Assembly (NCBI GenBank): GCA_037349105.1
Contig: JAYJMM010000041.1
Location: forward strand, 9,732,501-9,796,500
Origin: Limnomonas spitsbergensis
Taxonomy: Eukaryota > Chlorophyta > Chlorophyceae > Chlamydomonadales
Reading direction: 5' to 3'
Length of the DNA: 64,000 nt
The position numbers and the translations under genes were made by a program. A model generated the notes under the pieces. That model was not told the DNA's origin. It saw only the letters and a program-made list of their open reading frames with translations, and did no database searches. The number at the start of each line of letters is the position of its first letter. Position 1 is the first letter of the stretch. Of this stretch, positions 59,538 through 64,000 are shown one piece after another.

Positions 59538-62500
59538 TGGCTAGGGCGCAATGTGTGGACGTCAGGGTCATGCCGATAGCCAGGTCGCTGTCCGGGCCTG
59601 GTAACCCAGCCCTGCGGGCCAGCTCCCTAGGGATGATCTTGGCCGCCTCGAGGGCTATGGTGAACCAAGCCTCGAGAGCCCAAGCATCCATGCACCTGCC
59701 CAAGGCGGCCCTCCTATCGCCCTCAGGAAAGTCGGGGCGGGGCAAAGTGGACCCCACTGCGTACCCCATGGCCCTCTCCCTTTCGTTGGCATTGGGTTCC
59801 TGCAGGCCCCCCATGGGCCTGAACACCATGCCGATCTGCCCGTTCCGGAAAGCGTAGGATGCGGGGGTGGCCATGAGGCAGGGCAGCGCCCTCCTAGGTT
59901 GCCCAGATACATTGATACGGTACCCGCCGTTATCGGGGCAGGCCACGACCTGCGCCCTACTGCCCTCGTCCAGAATGTCATCCACAATACCGTCGTGCGG
60001 CCTATGCGATGCCTGGATAACAAACTCAATGTCTGCGGCTGGTGCTAGGTTGCCCCAGTAGTTGCGCGTGCGGTGGGCATAGGATCCCACCTGCGCTGCA
60101 TCAAACAGGGAAGGCCTACCCAGCAACCGGCACACTTCGCCGAAAGCCTCTACGCTAGCCTTCTCGCTACGCTGGTTTAGCTGCATAGCGACATTTTCGA
60201 TCAAGTACGCTGGCGGCCTGGCCCTTTGCAGGACCTGCAAGGAGCCTAGCAGCCTGATAAGCGGGAAGAAAGACTTGCTCCTGTCCCCCTCGAGCCCCTT
60301 GCCCTTGCCTGCAGCCGACAAGTCGTGACACTCCCATCCTGCTACCAGAAACCACTGGCGGCCCTGCTGTGCCCCAGCCTCTATGAAGTGCTGGGCAGTA
60401 ATGGAGTACACGTCCTGGGGCAATGCCCTGAACGCCCCCTCGACGGCTGGCGCTGGGAGCAATAGCGGGTATTGCTTGTGCAGCTGCACCAGTCTTCCCC
60501 CCGCGATCTCCCGCATGGAGGCACTGGTATCGGCGTACAGATACTGCGTGACCGGGATGCCTGCCCTAAGCACCATCTCAAGTCCAGAGCACATACCTCC
60601 GAAGGGCTCGAACAGGACCACTCCCTCTCGCTCCAGGGCGTACACCGCCTCTGTTGGTAGGCATGCCGTATCCACCCCTGCATGGAGGTGGGCCGGGGTC
60701 GAGCGGGGCAGGTCGGTCAGCACATTGCTGATCAAGGTCCTGGCCCTGGCCCTGCTATTGAAAACTCTTTCTGCAGCGCTGGCAGGCTGTGCCTGCTCAT
60801 CGTCCTCATCCTTTGCGCTGGAGATAGCCTGGCCGCACGGGGCCACTGTACAAGCCGTCTCGGCAGCCCGCAGGCGGCGCACGCTTCGCCTGCCCTCCTG
60901 TGCTAGGCGAACCACCTGATCTGCGTGCCACTGGTTTACCCTGCCTAGGCCTGTGAGCATAGCGACCTGTGGTCCGCAGGTGGTCTCACTAGGGGTGTGT
61001 GGCTCAGGGGTGACATCGTCTAGCCGTGCCCCTGTGCGGTCATCGGATGATGGGAGGGGTGACCTGGACGGGATATCTGCGTTCTGGTGGCAGGCCCCTG
61101 ACCGGTGGACAATGGTAATGTCAAGCTCCTGCAGCATGAGTGCCCAGCGTGCGTGCTGCCCCACTAAGGCCTGGTTATCCATGAGATATGTGAGGGGTTC
61201 GTGGTCCGTGACCAAATGCACCTTGCACCCAAAGAGCATATGGCGGTACGTCCGAGCAGCGTACACAGCCGCGAGCATTTCCCCCTGAAACGACGAGTAG
61301 TTCTTTTCGCTTTTGTTCAGGGAACGGGAAGTGCAGGCGACCATGTACTCCCTGCCGCTGTCGTCACACTGCCCTAGCACCGCCCCTATACCCTGCTTAG
61401 AGAAGTCGGTGTACAACAGGAATGGCCGTGGCGGCCCCTTGCCGTCTGGACCCGTTCCGCTGTAGTCAGGTCTGCGCAGCACCCTGCCTCCCTCGCACAT
61501 CTCAGTTTTGATCAGCTGAAACGCCTGGGCCTGTTCGGGCCCCCACACAAACGGGACCCCCTTGACCAGCAGTGCGTTGATGCATGCGGCCTTTCGAGAG
61601 AAATCCGGGATGTAGCACCGGTAGAAATTCAGGAATCCCATGACCTCCTGAATGTTCTTGACCGATGCGGGTTCGGGCAGAGCCATGACGGCCGCTATTT
61701 TGGCTGCGTGCGGTGTGAGGCCTTGGGCCGAGACGTTGTGGCCGAGGTACTCTACCGTGGCACACCCAAACAGGGACTTGTCAGGATGCGCGCGTAGGCC
61801 TACTGCGTGGAGCATGTCTAGCATGAGCTCTACATGCCTGATGTGATCTGCAGGCGTGTCACTATACACCAGCAGGTCGTCAATGAATGCCACACAGAAG
61901 GAGCTCAGGCCGGCCCTGGCTATCTCTTCCTCCATCATACGCTGGAAGAAGGGAGGCCCGTTGCGCAGCCCAAAGTTCAACTTAGTGTACATCCAGAGTT
62001 CTGGGCCCATCCAGAAAGCCGTCTTGGGCTGGTCCTCGGCCTTGATCGGGATCTGCATGAACCCTGACCTCAGATCCACCTTGCTAAATACTTTAGCTGT
62101 GCCCAGGTTCTGAAAGATAGTTTCCATCCTGGGGATGGCAAACTCCTGCTTGGCTGTGCGGAGGTTCATTCTCCTCATGTCGTGCGCAATGCGGTGATCT
62201 GACCACTCGCCAGTCTCGGCACACTTCTTGGCCGCTACGACTGAGTTGGCCGCAAACTTGATGGGCCCTCCCTGGGGGACCCTGACAATAATGCCTGCCT
62301 CTATCATGGGCTGGCACTTCTCTTTGAAAATGGCTGCTTTAGGGGGTGGCATGTCCCTTGCTTTCTGAAAGCATGAGCTGTGCTCGTCCTCTAGGGCCAG
62401 CGTAAACTCACCCTGCGCACCGCAGTAGCCTGGCAGCTCCAGCATGGAGTAGGCGAACGCCCCTTGGCGGTCCCGCAGGCTCTGCTCCAGCTGCTCCTGC

Positions 62501-64000
62501 TGCTCCCCGGAGAAGTCGGGGTGCTTCCCGAGCAGCCACCCCTCTGCAGTTTTGACGTACTCTGAGGGCGCATGCACCACTCCTCCTGGCTGGAACATGT
62601 CTATGACTCCTCCTGCCAGCGGTTCCCCTGTCCCTGCCTGTGACCCTGCGCTGGACGTGCCCTGATCCCAGGTGCGTTGCGGACGGGGGGGCCGAGGGGC
62701 GGGCATATCCACTGGGGGTCGCAGCCAACCAGGCTCCAGCTTGGCGGCTGCCTCCCTGCTGCTGACGAATGCTCCTTGTCCGGCAGTGAATCCCCCTCCT
62801 CGCACGCCCCTTCCGCTGGCCTGTGCCCCGGGGAGGCAGGAGAGCAGGAGCCACACCAATGCCAGATGGCATAGGCAAGCCAGAAGGCCTCTGAAAGCCG
62901 TGCAGGGGAGGAGACCCCTGCAGCCCGGGTGCTGCCTGGGGCAGGGCTGTGGACCTGCAGGCGCTGGCGGCGATGGCACGGCTGGCGGGCCCCGGTCCCC
63001 TGGTCCCTCCTGCCAGGAGATTTCCAGCTCCACCTGACTGATCCTGGCGGGCGGCGATGGGCACCCTGTGCTATTACTGGCGTCTCTTGCCACTGCTTTC
63101 CTGCGTCGTTGGCGCGCGCGGGTCCTGGCGTTCCTTGCCCTTCGCGCTGCTGCTGCTCTGACCTTGGAGGAGTCCGCTGGTCTGGTGTCGCCCTTGCTGG
63201 AGGGGGTCTGATGTCTCTCTGCCGCTGTTGGACCTGCGCAGCCTGTATCGGGTCTGTAGGCGCGTTCCGGGCTGACAGACTGGGTTCTGGCGTTGTCGCT
63301 GCTCCTGGCTGCGCTGCGCGGCTGTCGGTCCAGCTGGTGGGGCTGGAGCATTGTTCGCTGGATGGCCTGGTAGTTCCATAGGCTGGTTCTCTCCGGAACC
63401 CCCCATTCCACCGGCCAGTTGTCCAATGGCTCGCCTGCCTCTGGCCACCGCCCCTCGTCATGGGCCTTGATGAGTTCTGCCCCAATGGTCAGGATCTGGG
63501 CGTACTGGACTGCGTGCATGGACGGCTGTAGGGGCTGGTCTGCTGTTTCCTTGTACCATTCCCTGAATGGCACCGGGCGCTGCTCCCTCCTTCTAGCCTG
63601 GTCGGCTTCGCCCTGCCTTCGCTCCTCGATGGCCTGCCTCACGTCAGAGACGGTGGCCCTGCTGTGCGTCGCTTTGAACACCACCTCCCGTTCGCCAGGC
63701 AAGGCCTCCTGCGCGCTGCACCACCAGTGCACCCCGAGCCTGGAGTCCTCCTCCATCTGCCTTTGCCTGATGAACCCCAGCGACTGGTTCCTTTCGGGGC
63801 ATGCAATGGCTAAGTGCCCCTGGTGGAAGCAGATGGTGCACCTGCCCTCTCGCAGGCGTGGTGCGGGGCATGCGTGGTAGTCGTGCCCCTTTTTCCCACA
63901 GCGCTCACACGGCTCGTTGTGGACTGAGTGGTGGCCCCACGCCGGGGGGACTGCATCGCTGCAGCTGCAGCAGGCCCACGCCCCCCGCCGGGTGCCTCCT
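59440..64000 (-). CDS. Gag-Pol polyprotein: zinc knuckles, RT, RNase H, DNMT3-like methyltransferase (partial)
   Basis: The frame is open from the window edge; the first Met inside it is at 63756, and residues below count from there. Upstream of it are two C-x2-C-x4-H-x4-C knuckles (CERCGKKGHDYHAC, CTICFHQGHLAIAC). RT covers about 470-680, with catalytic Asp 561 (KVDLRSGF) and 626-627 (FIDD). RNase H has LLYTDFS (Asp 784), Glu 826 and TDHEPL (Asp 851). Residues about 1040-1370 are a C5-methyltransferase: motif I FEPFGGMCSGLE, motif IV WECHDLS with Cys 1143, motif VI LIENVA (Glu 1187), motif VIII YAHRTRNYWGNL, motif X ERERAMGY and LGRCMDAW. The NYWGNL and LGR motifs are DNMT3-like. No aspartic-protease D[ST]G motif was found. 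The frame stays open to 58495 but is out of register with integrase beyond about 59440. Confidence 0.88.

Larger units (their letters stand above)
58335..64000 (-). mobile_element. Ty3/gypsy-like retrotransposon with DNA methyltransferase, 5' end outside window
   Basis: Order on the minus strand: two CCHC zinc knuckles (63909-63799), linker, reverse transcriptase (about 62350-61720), RNase H (to about 61060), cytosine-5 methyltransferase (about 60640-59650), integrase remnant (from about 59438), PHD finger (58805-58671), C-terminal tail to 58335. RT-RH order and motifs (FIDDLLVYS, DLRSGFMQIP) are of the Ty3/gypsy type. LTRs, primer-binding site and most of gag are not visible. A frame change and the missing integrase core suggest a degraded copy. 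Confidence 0.9.

Noticed and set aside
1..64000. CRISPR array or bacterial operon
   Set aside because: The many short tandem repeats have no unique spacers of constant length. Spliced genes and plastid or mitochondrial targeting signals show eukaryotic nuclear DNA.

Overview
The window is nuclear DNA of a eukaryote, most likely a chlorophyte green alga. Genes are split into many short exons with canonical GT..AG introns. One gene encodes a thylakoid-lumen Psb27-type photosystem II assembly factor with a bipartite, twin-arginine targeting leader, and another encodes a PAP/fibrillin plastid protein. A mitochondrial SDHAF4-type protein is also present. Introns and intergenic DNA are full of minisatellites, telomere-like repeats and transposon remains. 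I cannot name the species. All gene models below were built by hand by joining exons whose splice phases agree. None was checked against transcripts or a database.

Layout. 1-12.1 kb (+): an ankyrin-repeat gene in which single 33-residue ankyrin repeats sit on 99-bp phase-0 exons inside duplicated ~1.2-kb cassettes, followed by a long ankyrin exon and a TIR domain. A tRNA-derived SINE with an 11-bp target duplication sits in one cassette. 13.7-28.7 kb (-): a ~25-exon gene for an N-myristoylated CaMKK/GRIK-like protein kinase with a C-terminal cyclic-nucleotide-binding domain. 29.1-31.0 kb (+): SDHAF4. 31.6-34.6 kb (-): Psb27. 35.2-38.3 kb (+): a C2-domain protein. 40.1-47.4 kb (-): a coiled-coil/low-complexity protein. 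49.3-51.3 kb (-): a PAP/fibrillin protein with its 5' end unresolved. 52.7-55.7 kb: a ~222-bp satellite array. 58.3-64.0 kb (-): the 3' part of a Ty3/gypsy-like retrotransposon that carries a DNMT3-like cytosine-5 DNA methyltransferase between RNase H and a remnant integrase, and a PHD finger after the integrase. It runs off the right edge.

Gene arrangement. The kinase and SDHAF4 are head-to-head (338 bp between start codons), and so are Psb27 and the C2 gene (561 bp). The ANK-TIR/kinase, SDHAF4/Psb27 and C2/coiled-coil pairs are convergent. The genes look functionally unrelated: plastid assembly, mitochondrial complex II assembly, signalling and probable innate immunity.

Most notable points: (1) the methyltransferase- and PHD-bearing retrotransposon; (2) the ANK-exon cassette array feeding a TIR protein; (3) the kinase-cNMP-binding fusion; (4) a recurring pattern in which intronic minisatellites abut splice sites or repeat splice-site-like sequence; (5) a palindromic octamer, TACCGGTA, that recurs only in introns and intergenic DNA.
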